Below, piece by piece: positions 1 through 8,924 of a stretch of 47,720 nucleotides of DNA; within the stretch, counting starts at the first letter, position 1, and every line of letters starts with the position of its first letter. Origin of the DNA: Ruminococcus sp. (lineage in GTDB: Bacteria > Bacillota > Clostridia > Oscillospirales > Ruminococcaceae). Made by a program: the position numbers and the translations under genes. The DNA lies in the NCBI RefSeq assembly GCF_017464355.1, contig NZ_JAFUAG010000019.1:1-47720 (forward strand). Reading direction: 5' to 3'. The notes below the pieces were generated by a model that was not told the DNA's origin, did not search any database, and saw only the letters and a program-made list of their open reading frames with translations.

Positions 1-52
1 AGTTTTAGCGATATTCGACCTGCCGATTTCTTACTGTTTTCATCATTTTGAT

Positions 53-109
53 TTGTAAAGTTTTTGTGAAGTCTTGTTCCCTTTGGACTTTACAAGTATG
101 GCGTTTTTA
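53..109 (+). terminator. Hairpin with T-rich tail before the hydrolase promoter
   Basis: A 9-base inverted repeat (53-61 pairs with 87-95) is followed by TATGGCGTTTTTATT. The tail runs straight into the -35 box at 110, so terminator and promoter are fused. The same tail and promoter recur at 9774-9814. Confidence 0.5.
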
Positions 110-138
110 TTGACAATGCAGCAATGCTATGCTATAAT
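110..138 (+). promoter_or_regulatory. Sigma-A promoter of the hydrolase gene
   Basis: TTGACA at 110-115, a 17-base spacer, and TATAAT at 133-138 with TGC directly before it (extended -10). It is nearly identical to the promoter at 9786-9814. Confidence 0.8.
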
Positions 139-180
139 TGTTACGAACATAAATCGGAATATTATTTAGGAGTTCAGATA

Positions 181-1299
181 ATGGAGGCAAAAAAGGCTTT
201 TAAGAAGATTGTCAGAGTGTTTCTGATCATTATAGCTATTCTGGTTTTACTTTGGCTGCTCGTTTTTATAGGCAGCAAGATCAGGTTCAAACGTGACAAA
301 GCTTTTCTGGAAGAAAAGGGATACTGCAATCTTGTAACCGCAGGAGAATATTCAGTGAATGTGCTTTCATTCGGCAACGAAAACGGAAAACACCGTATTA
401 TCGCTATGGCAGGTTACGGTTTACCTGATAGCTGTATCACAATGCGAAGAATGACTGCCGTTCTGGAATCTGATAATCAGGTGATCTTCATTGACCGAGC
501 TGGATACGGCATCAGCGATGACACGGCGCAGGATATGACAGTTGAAAATATCGTGGAGGGATATAGAACGGCGCTGAAAAACGCAGGGATAAAAGCGCCT
601 TATGTGCTTATGCCCCATTCCATAGGCGGTGTATATGCGACCTATTGGGAGAGCAAATACCCAGATGAGATCGAAGCTGTTGCGATCATTGACGGCACGG
701 AGCTGGAAGCAATACCTCCCGATGAGCAGGATAATGATAATGACGAAGCTGCACTATATTACAGGCTTGTTAAATGCGGTATCGGCGGCACAGGCGATAT
801 GCTTCTGAAACACTTTCTGCCCCCGAAGGAATGGCTGAGTGATGATGAACAAAAAGCGGAATATGCAATGGCACTGATGACCTATGATTCCCGTGCGCTT
901 CTCTCCGAGAGTGAACAGGAATCACTTAATATAAATACGGCGTGGGAGGCGATCGTGACCAACGGTATTCCGAAGATATACATCTCTACGGCTTACTTCA
1001 CAGCGGAGGATATTGAAGCAGACGGCATTCTGACAGATGAAATGATCGACGAGCTGATGTCTGACCGCAAAGAGTTGAAAGCGGAGCTGCCAAAAACGCA
1101 GGAGGAACGCCGCCAAATGGCACTGGAGGATTACCTTGAGATCGGACGTGATTATAAGGAGAGAGTTTTGCTTCCGTATTTAGAAAAGCTCGGCAACTGT
1201 GAACTGGTCAGCCTGCCGGGTGATCATCTGATCTATGAGCAAAAGCCCGATGAATGCGGACAGATCATCAGGAATTTTATTGATGGTTTAGATCAGTAA
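181..1299 (+). CDS. Membrane-anchored alpha/beta hydrolase
   Basis: Alpha/beta-hydrolase fold protein of 372 residues. One hydrophobic segment at about residues 11-32 follows a lysine-rich start, so the catalytic domain probably sits outside the membrane on an N-terminal anchor. The nucleophile is likely Ser147 in HSIGG, a variant of the GxSxG elbow, and the catalytic His is likely His349 in GDHL; I did not assign the acid. The substrate cannot be told from sequence; ester or peptide hydrolysis is the family norm. ATG 181 was chosen because it has AGGAG about 8 bases upstream. An earlier in-frame ATG at 124 lies inside the promoter and would encode an implausible leader. The gene is monocistronic and lies between two hairpins that are repeated around the DUF2019 gene at 9.8 kb. 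Confidence 0.8.
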   Translation: MEAKKAFKKIVRVFLIIIAILVLLWLLVFIGSKIRFKRDKAFLEEKGYCNLVTAGEYSVNVLSFGNENGKHRIIAMAGYGLPDSCITMRRMTAVLESDNQVIFIDRAGYGISDDTAQDMTVENIVEGYRTALKNAGIKAPYVLMPHSIGGVYATYWESKYPDEIEAVAIIDGTELEAIPPDEQDNDNDEAALYYRLVKCGIGGTGDMLLKHFLPPKEWLSDDEQKAEYAMALMTYDSRALLSESEQESLNINTAWEAIVTNGIPKIYISTAYFTAEDIEADGILTDEMIDELMSDRKELKAELPKTQEERRQMALEDYLEIGRDYKERVLLPYLEKLGNCELVSLPGDHLIYEQKPDECGQIIRNFIDGLDQ

Positions 1300-1334
1300 A
1301 TCCTGATTTATCTTAGCAGTTGTATAAAATACAA

Positions 1335-1370
1335 TGCCCCTAAGCGCTTAAACGCTTGGGGGCAAAACTT
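1335..1370. terminator. Hairpin after the hydrolase gene
   Basis: TGCCCC-TAAGCG pairs with CGCTT-GGGGGCA. It is followed by AAAACTT rather than a clean T run. The hairpin and its flanks (ACAATGCCCC before, GGGGCAAAACTT-TATATG after) match the hairpin at 10254-10285, so it belongs to a repeated module. Confidence 0.5.
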
Positions 1371-1411
1371 CTATATGTGTATCAGCCTTAATGCCGGCGC
1401 TGTTTTTTTCG

Positions 1412-1440
1412 TTGACAATATCCCGCAGATATGGTATAAT
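1412..1440 (+). promoter_or_regulatory. Sigma-A promoter of the lepA operon
   Basis: TTGACA at 1412-1417, a 17-base spacer and TATAAT at 1435-1440, about 40 bases before the lepA start. Confidence 0.8.
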
Positions 1441-1481
1441 GATTAGAATGAATAATTATGACTTGTGAAAGGAAACTGAAC

Positions 1482-3287
1482 ATGACCCCACAGGATAAGA
1501 TAAGAAATTTCTGTATAATAGCCCATATCGACCACGGCAAATCCACCCTGGCAGACCGTATACTGGAGCTGACCGAAACGGTGGAGCTGCGCGAGATGGA
1601 AGACCAGCTGCTGGATAATATGGATATCGAGCGTGAGAGAGGCATAACTATAAAAGCAAGGGCTGTCCGCCTGACTTACCATGCGGACGACGGCGAGGAT
1701 TATTATTTCAACCTCATCGACACCCCGGGGCACGTTGACTTCAATTACGAGGTCAGCCGTTCACTGGCGGCCTGCGAGGGCGCTGTGCTGATCGTGGACG
1801 CTTCCCAGGGTATCGAAGCCCAGACCCTGGCCAACACCTACCTGGCTATCGAGCATGACCTGGAGGTGCTGCCTGTCATCAATAAGATAGACCTGCCCTC
1901 TGCCGACCCTGACCGTGCCTGCAGCGAGGTGGAGAACGTCATAGGCATACCTGCCATGGACGCTCCCCGTATCTCCGCTAAAATGGGTACCAACATCAAA
2001 GAAGTGCTGGAGCGTATAGTAACGGATATACCAGCGCCCAAGGGGGACGATGAGGCGCCGCTGAAAGCTCTCATCTTCGACAGCTACTATGACCAGTACA
2101 AGGGCGTTATCATCTATGTGCGCGTGCTGGAGGGTCATATAAAGGCAGGGGAGACTATCCGCCTTATGGCTGCCCAGGCTGAGTTCCAGACCGTTGAGAT
2201 AGGCTATATGGGCGCCAAGGACCTTGTGCCTGTAGGCGAGCTCCATGCAGGTGAGGTGGGCTACATCACCGCCTCTATCAAGGATATCGGCGATACCCGT
2301 GTGGGCGATACTGTGACCAATGCGGAAAGACCCTGCGCTGAATCTCTGCCGGGCTACAAAAAGGTGAACCCCATGGTGTACAGCGGTATCTATCCAGCTG
2401 ACGGCGCCAAGTACGGCGATCTCCGTGATGCGCTGGAAAAACTCATGCTCAACGATGCGTCCCTTTCCTTTGAGCCCGAGACCTCTATCGCGCTGGGCTT
2501 CGGCTTCCGCTGCGGCTTCCTGGGACTTCTGCATATGGAGATAATACAGGAGCGCCTTGAAAGAGAGTATAATCTCGACCTTATCACCACCGCACCATCG
2601 GTTATCTACAAGGTAACTATGACCAGCGGTGAGGTCAAGTATATAGACAACCCCACGAACTTCCCCGACCCCGGTTCTATCTCATCGGCGGAGGAACCTG
2701 TGGTCAACGCGCATATATATACACCCTCGGAGTTTGTGGGCAATATAATGGAGCTTTGTCAGGACAGGCGGGGCACCTTTATGGATATGCAGTACATCGA
2801 TGAGAACCGTGTTGATCTCCACTATGTGCTGCCCCTTAACGAGATAGTATATGACTTCTTCGATGCGCTGAAATCCCGCACAAGGGGCTATGCTTCCTTT
2901 GACTATGAGCTGAAGGGATATGCAGCCTCAAAGCTGGTCAAGCTGGACGTTCTGCTAAACGGCGAGATAGTCGATGCGCTGTCCTTCATAGTACACGAGG
3001 ACAAGGCCTATGCCCGCGGCAGAAGGCTCACCGAGAAGCTTAAGGAGAATATACCCAGACAGCTGTTTGAAGTACCTGTTCAGGCGGCTATAGGCGGAAA
3101 GATAATCGCCCGTGAGACCATAAAGGCACTGCGCAAGGACGTGCTTGCCAAGTGCTACGGCGGCGATATCACCCGTAAGAAGAAGCTGCTGGAAAAGCAG
3201 AAAGAGGGTAAGAAACGTATGCGCCAGCTGGGCACCGTAGAAGTGCCTCAGGAAGCTTTCATGAGCGTGCTTAAGCTGGACGACTGA
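1482..3287 (+). CDS. lepA: Elongation factor 4 (LepA), ribosome-associated GTPase
   Basis: Translational GTPase EF-4, which binds ribosomes and acts on stalled or mistranslocated complexes in the cytoplasm. The 601-residue length is normal for the family. The P-loop AHIDHGKST lies at residues 14-22, DTPGH (G3) and NKID (G4) follow, and the C-terminal region has the lysine-rich LepA end ([16 protein letters not shown]). ATG 1482 is preferred over ATG 1458, because GAAAGGAA lies about 8 bases before 1482 and the protein then begins [10 protein letters not shown] as in other LepA proteins. It heads a run of four same-strand genes ending in hemW. The lepA-hemW association is common in Firmicutes, but here two membrane-protein genes separate the pair. 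Confidence 0.96.
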   Translation: MTPQDKIRNFCIIAHIDHGKSTLADRILELTETVELREMEDQLLDNMDIERERGITIKARAVRLTYHADDGEDYYFNLIDTPGHVDFNYEVSRSLAACEGAVLIVDASQGIEAQTLANTYLAIEHDLEVLPVINKIDLPSADPDRACSEVENVIGIPAMDAPRISAKMGTNIKEVLERIVTDIPAPKGDDEAPLKALIFDSYYDQYKGVIIYVRVLEGHIKAGETIRLMAAQAEFQTVEIGYMGAKDLVPVGELHAGEVGYITASIKDIGDTRVGDTVTNAERPCAESLPGYKKVNPMVYSGIYPADGAKYGDLRDALEKLMLNDASLSFEPETSIALGFGFRCGFLGLLHMEIIQERLEREYNLDLITTAPSVIYKVTMTSGEVKYIDNPTNFPDPGSISSAEEPVVNAHIYTPSEFVGNIMELCQDRRGTFMDMQYIDENRVDLHYVLPLNEIVYDFFDALKSRTRGYASFDYELKGYAASKLVKLDVLLNGEIVDALSFIVHEDKAYARGRRLTEKLKENIPRQLFEVPVQAAIGGKIIARETIKALRKDVLAKCYGGDITRKKKLLEKQKEGKKRMRQLGTVEVPQEAFMSVLKLDD

Positions 3288-3315
3288 CGACACTGAACTC
3301 AGGGGGTGTGCTGCC

Positions 3316-3783
3316 TTGGAGATACTGATAGTTCTTATCGTGCTGATAGTCCTTCTGCTGATATTTGGTGTATCGGTGGAAGTCATACTGCTGGGGCTCA
3401 TGGGTCTGATGATACTTATGATGCTGGCACTGACGGTCTTCTTTACCGTGTGCGTGCTGCGGATAGTCCACTCCGAAAAGGTGACGGGGCAGGTATCCCA
3501 GGTGAAGACCCACCCGAAATTCGGCTACGGCATACCCTGCTATAAAGTTGAGGGGGAGGAGTATGAGAACGTCTTCCCCTGTGAGATGGTCATGAGAAAA
3601 CAGCTGTATTCCATAGGCAGAGAATGCAGGGTCTATCTTGATAAAAAGCACCGCAAGGTGTACGACGGCAATGCCACCCTCAGCTCTGCTGTGGGGGTAG
3701 TGCTGAGCCTGGCTTCCTTTGCCATGCTGCTCATGCTGACCCTGAACTGGTTCGGCGGGGCGCACATATCACTTATGAGATAA
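3316..3783 (+). CDS. Small membrane protein of unknown function
   Basis: 155 residues. A very hydrophobic N-terminal region (about residues 2-48, two membrane segments), a soluble middle part of about 65 residues with several charged positions, and one C-terminal membrane segment (about 121-145). The middle resembles the loop of DUF3592-type proteins, but I would not assign that family. The start is TTG at 3316, supported by AGGGGGTG at 3301-3308; no ATG fits as well. It lies 28 bases after lepA and 30 before the next gene, so it is probably co-transcribed with lepA and hemW. Confidence 0.7.
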   Translation: MEILIVLIVLIVLLLIFGVSVEVILLGLMGLMILMMLALTVFFTVCVLRIVHSEKVTGQVSQVKTHPKFGYGIPCYKVEGEEYENVFPCEMVMRKQLYSIGRECRVYLDKKHRKVYDGNATLSSAVGVVLSLASFAMLLMLTLNWFGGAHISLMR

Positions 3784-3813
3784 TTATACAGAAAGAACAA
3801 AAGAGGGAAAGTA

Positions 3814-4284
3814 ATGTTGGATCTTAGAAAGTCAATGAAGCTGGCTTTGTGCTTCGGGCTGACAGGTGCAGTGCTGCTGCCCCTGCTCTATGAGGTGTTT
3901 GCAAATATCTCCTCGACAGTGGGGCTGGTGCTGGTGGCAGGCTGGGTGCTGTTTGCGGCTGTAAAGTTTTCTGGCTTGTCGTTCAAAGAAGCTATCATCG
4001 GCATAACCTGCTGCATTGCCTACAGCGGTGTGCTGGGGTTCGTGTGCTATCTGGCCATACACCCGCTGGTGGTCAACACCCTGGTGAAGCACTCGGTCTA
4101 TTTTCAGCTGAGCTACCGGGCGCAGCTGGTCTTCGTGGGGCTGTGTTTTCTCATCTTTATGGGAATGTACCTGGTGTGGCTGGTGCGCTTTGCCTGCCGC
4201 AAGACCATTGAGAAATTCCGCAGTAACAGCGAGAAGGCAGGGGAGTACATAGATAATGCCTTCGATGACACGGAGGACAAGTGA
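3814..4284 (+). CDS. Membrane protein with about four transmembrane segments
   Basis: 156 residues with four hydrophobic stretches (about 10-26, 36-48, 58-82 and 103-128) and an acidic, soluble C-terminus. No recognised motif. ATG 3814 is preceded by a GAGGGAAAG ribosome site. Its stop codon overlaps the hemW start (TGATG at 4282-4286), which implies translational coupling with hemW. Confidence 0.72.
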   Translation: MLDLRKSMKLALCFGLTGAVLLPLLYEVFANISSTVGLVLVAGWVLFAAVKFSGLSFKEAIIGITCCIAYSGVLGFVCYLAIHPLVVNTLVKHSVYFQLSYRAQLVFVGLCFLIFMGMYLVWLVRFACRKTIEKFRSNSEKAGEYIDNAFDDTEDK

Positions 4285-5396
4285 TGCACGGGCTGTATGT
4301 GCATATACCGTTCTGCCTGAGAAAATGCCCCTATTGCAGCTTTTATTCGGTGCGATTTGAAGAGGACACTGCCGAAAAGTATGTGCAGGCGCTGTGCCGT
4401 AATATTGAAGCCTATGAGGGCAGGGGGCTGAAAGCTGATACCCTTTACTTCGGCGGCGGTACACCCTCGGTGCTGACAGCCGAGCAGGTGGGCAGGGTGG
4501 TCGATGAATGCAGACAAGTATTTGTGCTTGACGATGCCGAGATAACTCTTGAAGCAAATCCCTGCACCGTTGATGAGCAAAAGCTCCGTCAGCTGAGGAC
4601 GGCGGGGGTCAACAGGATATCCTTCGGGATACAATCGGCCGATGATAAAAGGCTGGGCTTCCTGGGCAGGCTGCATGATTTCAGAACTGCCGAAAATGCC
4701 GTGAGAGCCGCAGCTGCTGCGGGCTTTGAGAATATCTCGGGGGACCTTATGCTGGGCACCGCAGGGGAGAACTGCGACAGCCTGCGGGCTTCGGTGGAGG
4801 CGCTGTGCGCTCTGCCCCTGACGCATATCTCCGCATATATGCTGAAGATAGAGGAAGGTACCCCTTTTGACACTGACAAGGTCAGGAGCATGACGGCTGA
4901 TGATGAGCTGATGAGCGACCTTTATCTGGCGGCGGTGGAGCAGCTGGAGAAAAATGGCTTTGTGCAGTATGAGATATCAAACTTCGCTAAAGAGGGCTAT
5001 GAGTCCCGCCACAACAACAAGTACTGGCTGGGTGAGGAATACCTGGGCTTCGGGGCGGCTGCCCATTCCTATTTTGAGGGTGTGCGCTATTGCTGTCCCC
5101 CTGATGTGCAGAGGTTCATCGAAAGCCCCCTGCAGCCAAAGGAAGTCACCGAGGAAGCCCCCGACAGGGCAGAGGAGTATGTGCTGCTGGGATTGAGGCT
5201 CAGTAAAGGTATATCCATTGACAGGATTGCCGAGCTGTATTCTCCCGCGAAATCCCATGATTTGAAAAATGCAGCCCTTGAACTTGCCGCCCACGGCCTT
5301 GTCAGGGTAAGGGAAAATGTGCTGAGCCTTACCGCTGAGGGCTTTCTGGTTTCAAATACTATCATAGCAAAATTCATTGATATACTGAGTTGTTAA
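4284..5396 (+). CDS. hemW: HemW-like radical SAM protein
   Basis: Radical SAM protein of the HemW family (older annotation: oxygen-independent coproporphyrinogen III oxidase-like), now viewed as a heme chaperone rather than an oxidase. The [4Fe-4S]/SAM cysteines are Cys11, Cys15 and Cys18 in the HemW-type arrangement CxxxCPYCxF. GGGTPS and the HemW C-terminal domain (NNKYWLGEEYLGFGAAAHS) follow. At 370 residues it is full length. ATG 4284 overlaps the stop of the upstream gene and has GGAGG at 4272-4276; a GTG at 4281 is possible but too close to that site. Last gene of the lepA operon. Confidence 0.92.
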   Translation: MHGLYVHIPFCLRKCPYCSFYSVRFEEDTAEKYVQALCRNIEAYEGRGLKADTLYFGGGTPSVLTAEQVGRVVDECRQVFVLDDAEITLEANPCTVDEQKLRQLRTAGVNRISFGIQSADDKRLGFLGRLHDFRTAENAVRAAAAAGFENISGDLMLGTAGENCDSLRASVEALCALPLTHISAYMLKIEEGTPFDTDKVRSMTADDELMSDLYLAAVEQLEKNGFVQYEISNFAKEGYESRHNNKYWLGEEYLGFGAAAHSYFEGVRYCCPPDVQRFIESPLQPKEVTEEAPDRAEEYVLLGLRLSKGISIDRIAELYSPAKSHDLKNAALELAAHGLVRVRENVLSLTAEGFLVSNTIIAKFIDILSC

Positions 5397-5409
5397 ATCA
5401 ACTAAAATC

Positions 5410-5451
5410 AAGCAGCCGTTGTTGTGCAGTAACACGATTTGGCTGCTTTAA
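5410..5451 (+). terminator. Terminator after hemW
   Basis: AAGCAGCC at 5410-5417 pairs with GGCTGCTT at 5441-5448, followed by TTAATATT. The loop is long (23 bases), so this is a moderate call. Confidence 0.55.
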
Positions 5452-5555
5452 TATTGAATTTAAGCGTAAAAAGTGGTATAATTAATCAGTTAATTAAGAA
5501 CTGTCTGAACGGCCGCGAGCCGTTAAATTGCTTTCTATCAGCAGGAAGGAAATAT

Positions 5556-6551
5556 ATGGATATACTTAAAAGGACGCTTTCAGCCCTCCTCTGCGCCGCA
5601 TTGCTTGCTCTCACAGGCTGTGCCGAGAAAAAAACGGGGGACGAGATAGCTGTGCCTATACTGGAGGCCAAGAGCGTCCAGTACAAGACCCAGAAGGCGG
5701 AGATACGGGATATCTCCCAGAAATACGAACAGCCGGGGTTCTATGGGTACCCCTACTCTAAGTCGGTCAAGTTTCCTGTAAGCGGACAGATAAAGTCCAT
5801 TGAGGTGGAGTCTCCCGGGGAAGTCACCGAGGGTCAGCTGCTCTGCACACTGTATACCGATGATGTGCAGGAGGAGATCGAGAAAGAGGAGATACGCTTA
5901 AATCAGGTGAAAAACACCGTGGATACCCTCTACGAAAAGGAAGCAGATGCCGACCAGATAGTCATGGCGCAGTACGATGTGCAGATAGAGCAGATGCGCT
6001 ACGACAGGCTGGTGAAAAGCCTGGAGGACTATAACGTTTATGCACCCTGCGACGGTGAGTTCACCATGGAGATGGGCAGGCACCCCTACAATGTCAACAG
6101 CCGTGTCGATAAGGGCGCTACCTTCGGCTATACCCTGGACAGGAGCGAGGAGTATCTCTGTGTGCAGGTGTTTGACAACAAGCTTTCAAACGTAAATTTC
6201 GGCACCTCCGTTAACCTGGTGCAGGGGGCACAGTCCTCTACGGGCACCGTGACGGATATCGTCTTCAACGATAACGGGGATTTTTCTACTTATATGTACG
6301 TGATAACCCCCGATAACGAGGACGAGCTTCTTGACTTCGGCGATATCACCGTGGTGTTCGATGTGTATTCCCGCCTTGACACAGTGGTCATACCCAAAAA
6401 GGCCGTGAAGGAGCTGGGCGGCAGGACCTTCGTTTACCTGCTTATCGACGGTGTGAAGGTTGAGCAGGATATCGAGCTGGGCATTGAGGACAACAGCGAT
6501 GTGGAGGTCATCTCAGGCCTCAGCGGCGGCGAGGATATCATCATGAACTGA
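5556..6551 (+). CDS. Lipoprotein resembling efflux periplasmic adaptor subunits (HlyD/RND type)
   Basis: 331-residue lipoprotein. The signal peptide ends in a lipobox with the lipidated cysteine at position 22 (LALTGC). The rest follows the membrane-fusion adaptor plan: a biotinyl-lipoyl-like half (about 70-100, GQIKSIEVESPGEVTEGQLL), a short helical stretch rich in Glu and Lys (about 105-150), the second lipoyl half (YNVYAPCDGEF), and a beta-barrel ending in VVIPKKAV and GLSGGEDI. Such adaptors normally link an ABC (MacB-like) or RND pump. No pump gene lies beside it, so it works with a distant partner or alone. ATG 5556 has AGGAAGGA just upstream; earlier in-frame starts have no ribosome site or signal peptide. 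Confidence 0.75.
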   Translation: MDILKRTLSALLCAALLALTGCAEKKTGDEIAVPILEAKSVQYKTQKAEIRDISQKYEQPGFYGYPYSKSVKFPVSGQIKSIEVESPGEVTEGQLLCTLYTDDVQEEIEKEEIRLNQVKNTVDTLYEKEADADQIVMAQYDVQIEQMRYDRLVKSLEDYNVYAPCDGEFTMEMGRHPYNVNSRVDKGATFGYTLDRSEEYLCVQVFDNKLSNVNFGTSVNLVQGAQSSTGTVTDIVFNDNGDFSTYMYVITPDNEDELLDFGDITVVFDVYSRLDTVVIPKKAVKELGGRTFVYLLIDGVKVEQDIELGIEDNSDVEVISGLSGGEDIIMN

Positions 6552-6620
6552 CCTGGTATAAATAAAAGGAACTTCAAATGGATATGAGGTTATGCATTTA
6601 TACGAAATTTTGAAAATCCC

Positions 6621-6649
6621 TTGATTTTTCGGCGGGATTAGTGTAAAAT
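6621..6649 (+). promoter_or_regulatory. Probable promoter
   Basis: TTGATT at 6621-6626, a 17-base spacer and TAAAAT at 6644-6649, upstream of the membrane protein at 6741. Confidence 0.5.
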
Positions 6650-6740
6650 AATATTATGTGGGACTTGTGTTCATATAGAGAAGCAAAGCCCCTGTGGTAA
6701 AAAGACTACAAAACGATGGAGTGGGAGGAATTTAGATAAG

Positions 6741-7595
6741 ATGAAGGACTTTTTATCCAATGTCTGGGTCAAGAGGGCGGTAGGCGTTTTCAACCTGGTC
6801 TATTTTGCAGTTATCACGCTGCTGACCGTTGCTACTTTCTTGTATGACCTGGAGTTCACGGAGGGGCAGGAGCAATCGTTTTTCACGGTCTACGTGGCTT
6901 CGAGCGTTATTTTCCTTATCCTGATGATATATTCCCGTGATATTTTTGTTACAAAGCTTGTCAGCGTACTTATGCTGCTGGTGGTCTTCTGCCTGCTGCT
7001 GTTCAATATGTACGACTGGATACTGGTCATACCGCCCCTGGTGGTAGCCCTCATCATGTTCTTTGTGGCGGGCACCCATGAAACTGTCAAGGTGGTAATG
7101 GGCACTATCTACCTGCTGATGTATGTGCTGGGTCTGGTGGCATACTTCGTTTTCAACCTGCTTTTCGGCGGTACATCTACCCTTACAGAGCTGAATGCTG
7201 ATATGGACAGGAAAAGCGAGGTATATTCGCTGTATAAAGATCAGTTCACCAAGGTCTGCGATGTTACCAGAGATAAGAATGCCCTCTCTGATGACGGCAA
7301 CTACAGGATAATCCTGTACGATGTACAGAACAGCGACAAGGGCGGTGTTTACATCTGCGTTGTTCCTAACGGCGATGATATCCAGCTGAAGTTCTTCACA
7401 CTGAAGCAGAAGGGTATCAAGAAGACCATTTCCAACAAGGGTATAAGAGGTACCGTGCCTGACGTGGGCTGGTCAAGAGAAGAAGACGGCACCCTGGTGG
7501 TACTGTACAGACTCTCGCCTGAATCGGAGCTTAAGAAGACTTCGGTAACGGTAATGCCTGATAAACAGTACTTTGAATTCCTGGGTATCACCTGA
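6741..7595 (+). CDS. Multipass membrane protein with a C-terminal soluble domain, unknown function
   Basis: 284 residues. The first about 145 hold four to five membrane segments. The last about 130 form a soluble, beta-rich domain (from about TELNADMDRKSEVY) with no motif I recognise. ATG 6741 has GGGAGGAA about 10 bases upstream. It has its own promoter and a strong terminator, so it is monocistronic. Function not assigned. Confidence 0.7.
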   Translation: MKDFLSNVWVKRAVGVFNLVYFAVITLLTVATFLYDLEFTEGQEQSFFTVYVASSVIFLILMIYSRDIFVTKLVSVLMLLVVFCLLLFNMYDWILVIPPLVVALIMFFVAGTHETVKVVMGTIYLLMYVLGLVAYFVFNLLFGGTSTLTELNADMDRKSEVYSLYKDQFTKVCDVTRDKNALSDDGNYRIILYDVQNSDKGGVYICVVPNGDDIQLKFFTLKQKGIKKTISNKGIRGTVPDVGWSREEDGTLVVLYRLSPESELKKTSVTVMPDKQYFEFLGIT

Positions 7596-7612
7596 TAAAT
7601 GATCGTGTAACT

Positions 7613-7650
7613 TTCGGCGCAGTTCTCTCTGCGCCGAATTTTGTTATTTT
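7613..7650 (+). terminator. Strong intrinsic terminator
   Basis: Perfect 10-base stem TTCGGCGCAG (7613-7622) with CTGCGCCGAA (7629-7638), then TTTTGTTATTTT. Confidence 0.9.
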
Positions 7651-7685
7651 AGCATTCTCAGCTTACACAATATGAATTAAAACTA

Positions 7686-7714
7686 TTGACAAATTGACCG
7701 AAAGGGTATATAAT
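7686..7714 (+). promoter_or_regulatory. Sigma-A promoter
   Basis: TTGACA at 7686-7691, a 17-base spacer and TATAAT at 7709-7714, upstream of the envelope protein at 7772. Confidence 0.8.
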
Positions 7715-7771
7715 AAGGGATAGGCGTAAAATGAATGTCTTTTATTATATGAAAGTCAGGGAGGAAAGCAA

Positions 7772-8746
7772 ATGAAGTTATTCAATAAGTTGTGGGCTTT
7801 TGCAATGGCAGGTGTGATCTGCCTGTCTTCAGGCATTGCGGCCTTTGCAGATGAGACCGATGATAAGTACGTCACCGATGCTTCCATGGTCACAACAGAT
7901 ACCGAGGCACCAACACTGTCCTTTGATACACCAAGCTGGTCTGATTATGTGGGCACAGCTGATACAGATGTGGTGAAGTTTGAACTGAAATCGTATAACA
8001 AGTCCGTATATCAGGGACAAAGCCTGAGTGTAAGAGCCACAAGCTCGGGGAAGGTGGAGGACACTGACATTGCCTATAACTGGGAATGTCTTGATGAAAG
8101 CAATCAGCCTATATTTGAGGCTGAGAAGGACGAGAGCAAGAAGTATATCAACATGGGCGTTGAGCTTGACGCTGAAAAGTTCGGCCTTGAATGCTTCAAC
8201 GGCGCCACCATTACCTTTAAGTACAGGATAGGCACTGATGCAAAGGGTCTGTTCATGGCAAATCGTTTCTTTGCAGCCCCCGCTGATGCTGACGGCAATA
8301 TCATACCCGATGCAAAGGTGTCACAGTTCGTGATAAACACTGCTGAGGCCAACAACGTTGATATGTATGCAAACGGTGTTATCTCAGTGGCTGACCTTAC
8401 GGAGGAGAATAATATCCCTGCAGCGAAGTTCATCATCATGCTGCCAGTTCACAGCAAGGCTGATGATGTAGAGGTGCTTTCGCTGGATAACCTCACTGTA
8501 GCACTGAAATCAGGTGCGCAGATAAAGAATGTCGATGATTACAACAAGAACGCCACTGCAAACGAGGGCCAGATAGAGGTCGTTGAAAAGCAGAAGCGCA
8601 ACTCTGTTGACATTGATGAGAACGATGAGACTACCAAGGGCAAGGTCAAGAAGATCATCAGTATCGTGGGCATATCCCTGCTGGCCATTGTTGTTATCGT
8701 CGGTATCGTATTCGCAATTATCAAGGCCAAGAAGAGATTTTACTGA
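7772..8746 (+). CDS. Secreted, C-terminally membrane-anchored envelope protein, unknown function
   Basis: 324 residues. A signal peptide (about 1-26, ending IAAFADE) is followed by a largely beta extracellular domain, then a C-terminal membrane helix (about 293-316, IISIVGISLLAIVVIVG) and a basic tail (KAKKRFY). The topology is single-pass with the bulk of the protein outside the cell. There is no LPxTG sortase signal and no dockerin or cohesin. ATG 7772 has GGGAGGAAAG about 7 bases upstream. It is flanked by its own promoter and terminator. It may bind a surface ligand, but nothing in the sequence identifies one. Confidence 0.72.
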   Translation: MKLFNKLWAFAMAGVICLSSGIAAFADETDDKYVTDASMVTTDTEAPTLSFDTPSWSDYVGTADTDVVKFELKSYNKSVYQGQSLSVRATSSGKVEDTDIAYNWECLDESNQPIFEAEKDESKKYINMGVELDAEKFGLECFNGATITFKYRIGTDAKGLFMANRFFAAPADADGNIIPDAKVSQFVINTAEANNVDMYANGVISVADLTEENNIPAAKFIIMLPVHSKADDVEVLSLDNLTVALKSGAQIKNVDDYNKNATANEGQIEVVEKQKRNSVDIDENDETTKGKVKKIISIVGISLLAIVVIVGIVFAIIKAKKRFY

Positions 8747-8759
8747 TAATAAAAGTACG

Positions 8760-8794
8760 AGCCATGGTGCAGTTAAGCGCCATGGCTTTTTTTT
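8760..8794 (+). terminator. Intrinsic terminator
   Basis: AGCCATGG (8760-8767) pairs with CCATGGCT (8780-8787), followed by eight T. Confidence 0.9.
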
Positions 8795-8823
8795 CATGCC
8801 TTTGTCAGAAATGCCTGCCGCTG

Positions 8824-8924
8824 CATAGTATGCTATAGTAAACGACATTGAAAGTGCTTTGCTGCAAACTTATCAAAGGGCTCCATGATGTCGTAAACTA
8901 CCAAAAGAAAGGAAGCATACTATG
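8824..8924 (+). promoter_or_regulatory. Nested inverted repeats enclosing the ZIP transporter start
   Basis: CATAGTATGC at 8824-8833 is the exact reverse complement of GCATACTATG at 8915-8924, which contains the start codon. Inside it, ACGACAT (8842-8848) pairs with ATGTCGT (8888-8894). The ribosome site AAAGGAAG (8908-8914) lies between the two stems. An extended -10 (TGCTATAGT) sits at 8831-8839. This may be an RNA switch hiding the start codon or a pair of DNA operator half-sites; the sequence does not decide which. Confidence 0.45.

Noticed and set aside
124-180. Upstream start of the hydrolase at 124
   Set aside because: It lies within the spacer and -10 region of the promoter, so it would not be transcribed; 181 has the ribosome site.
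1761-2534. 257-codon minus-strand ORF within lepA
   Set aside because: Shadow of lepA; His- and Gln-rich composition typical of antisense frames.
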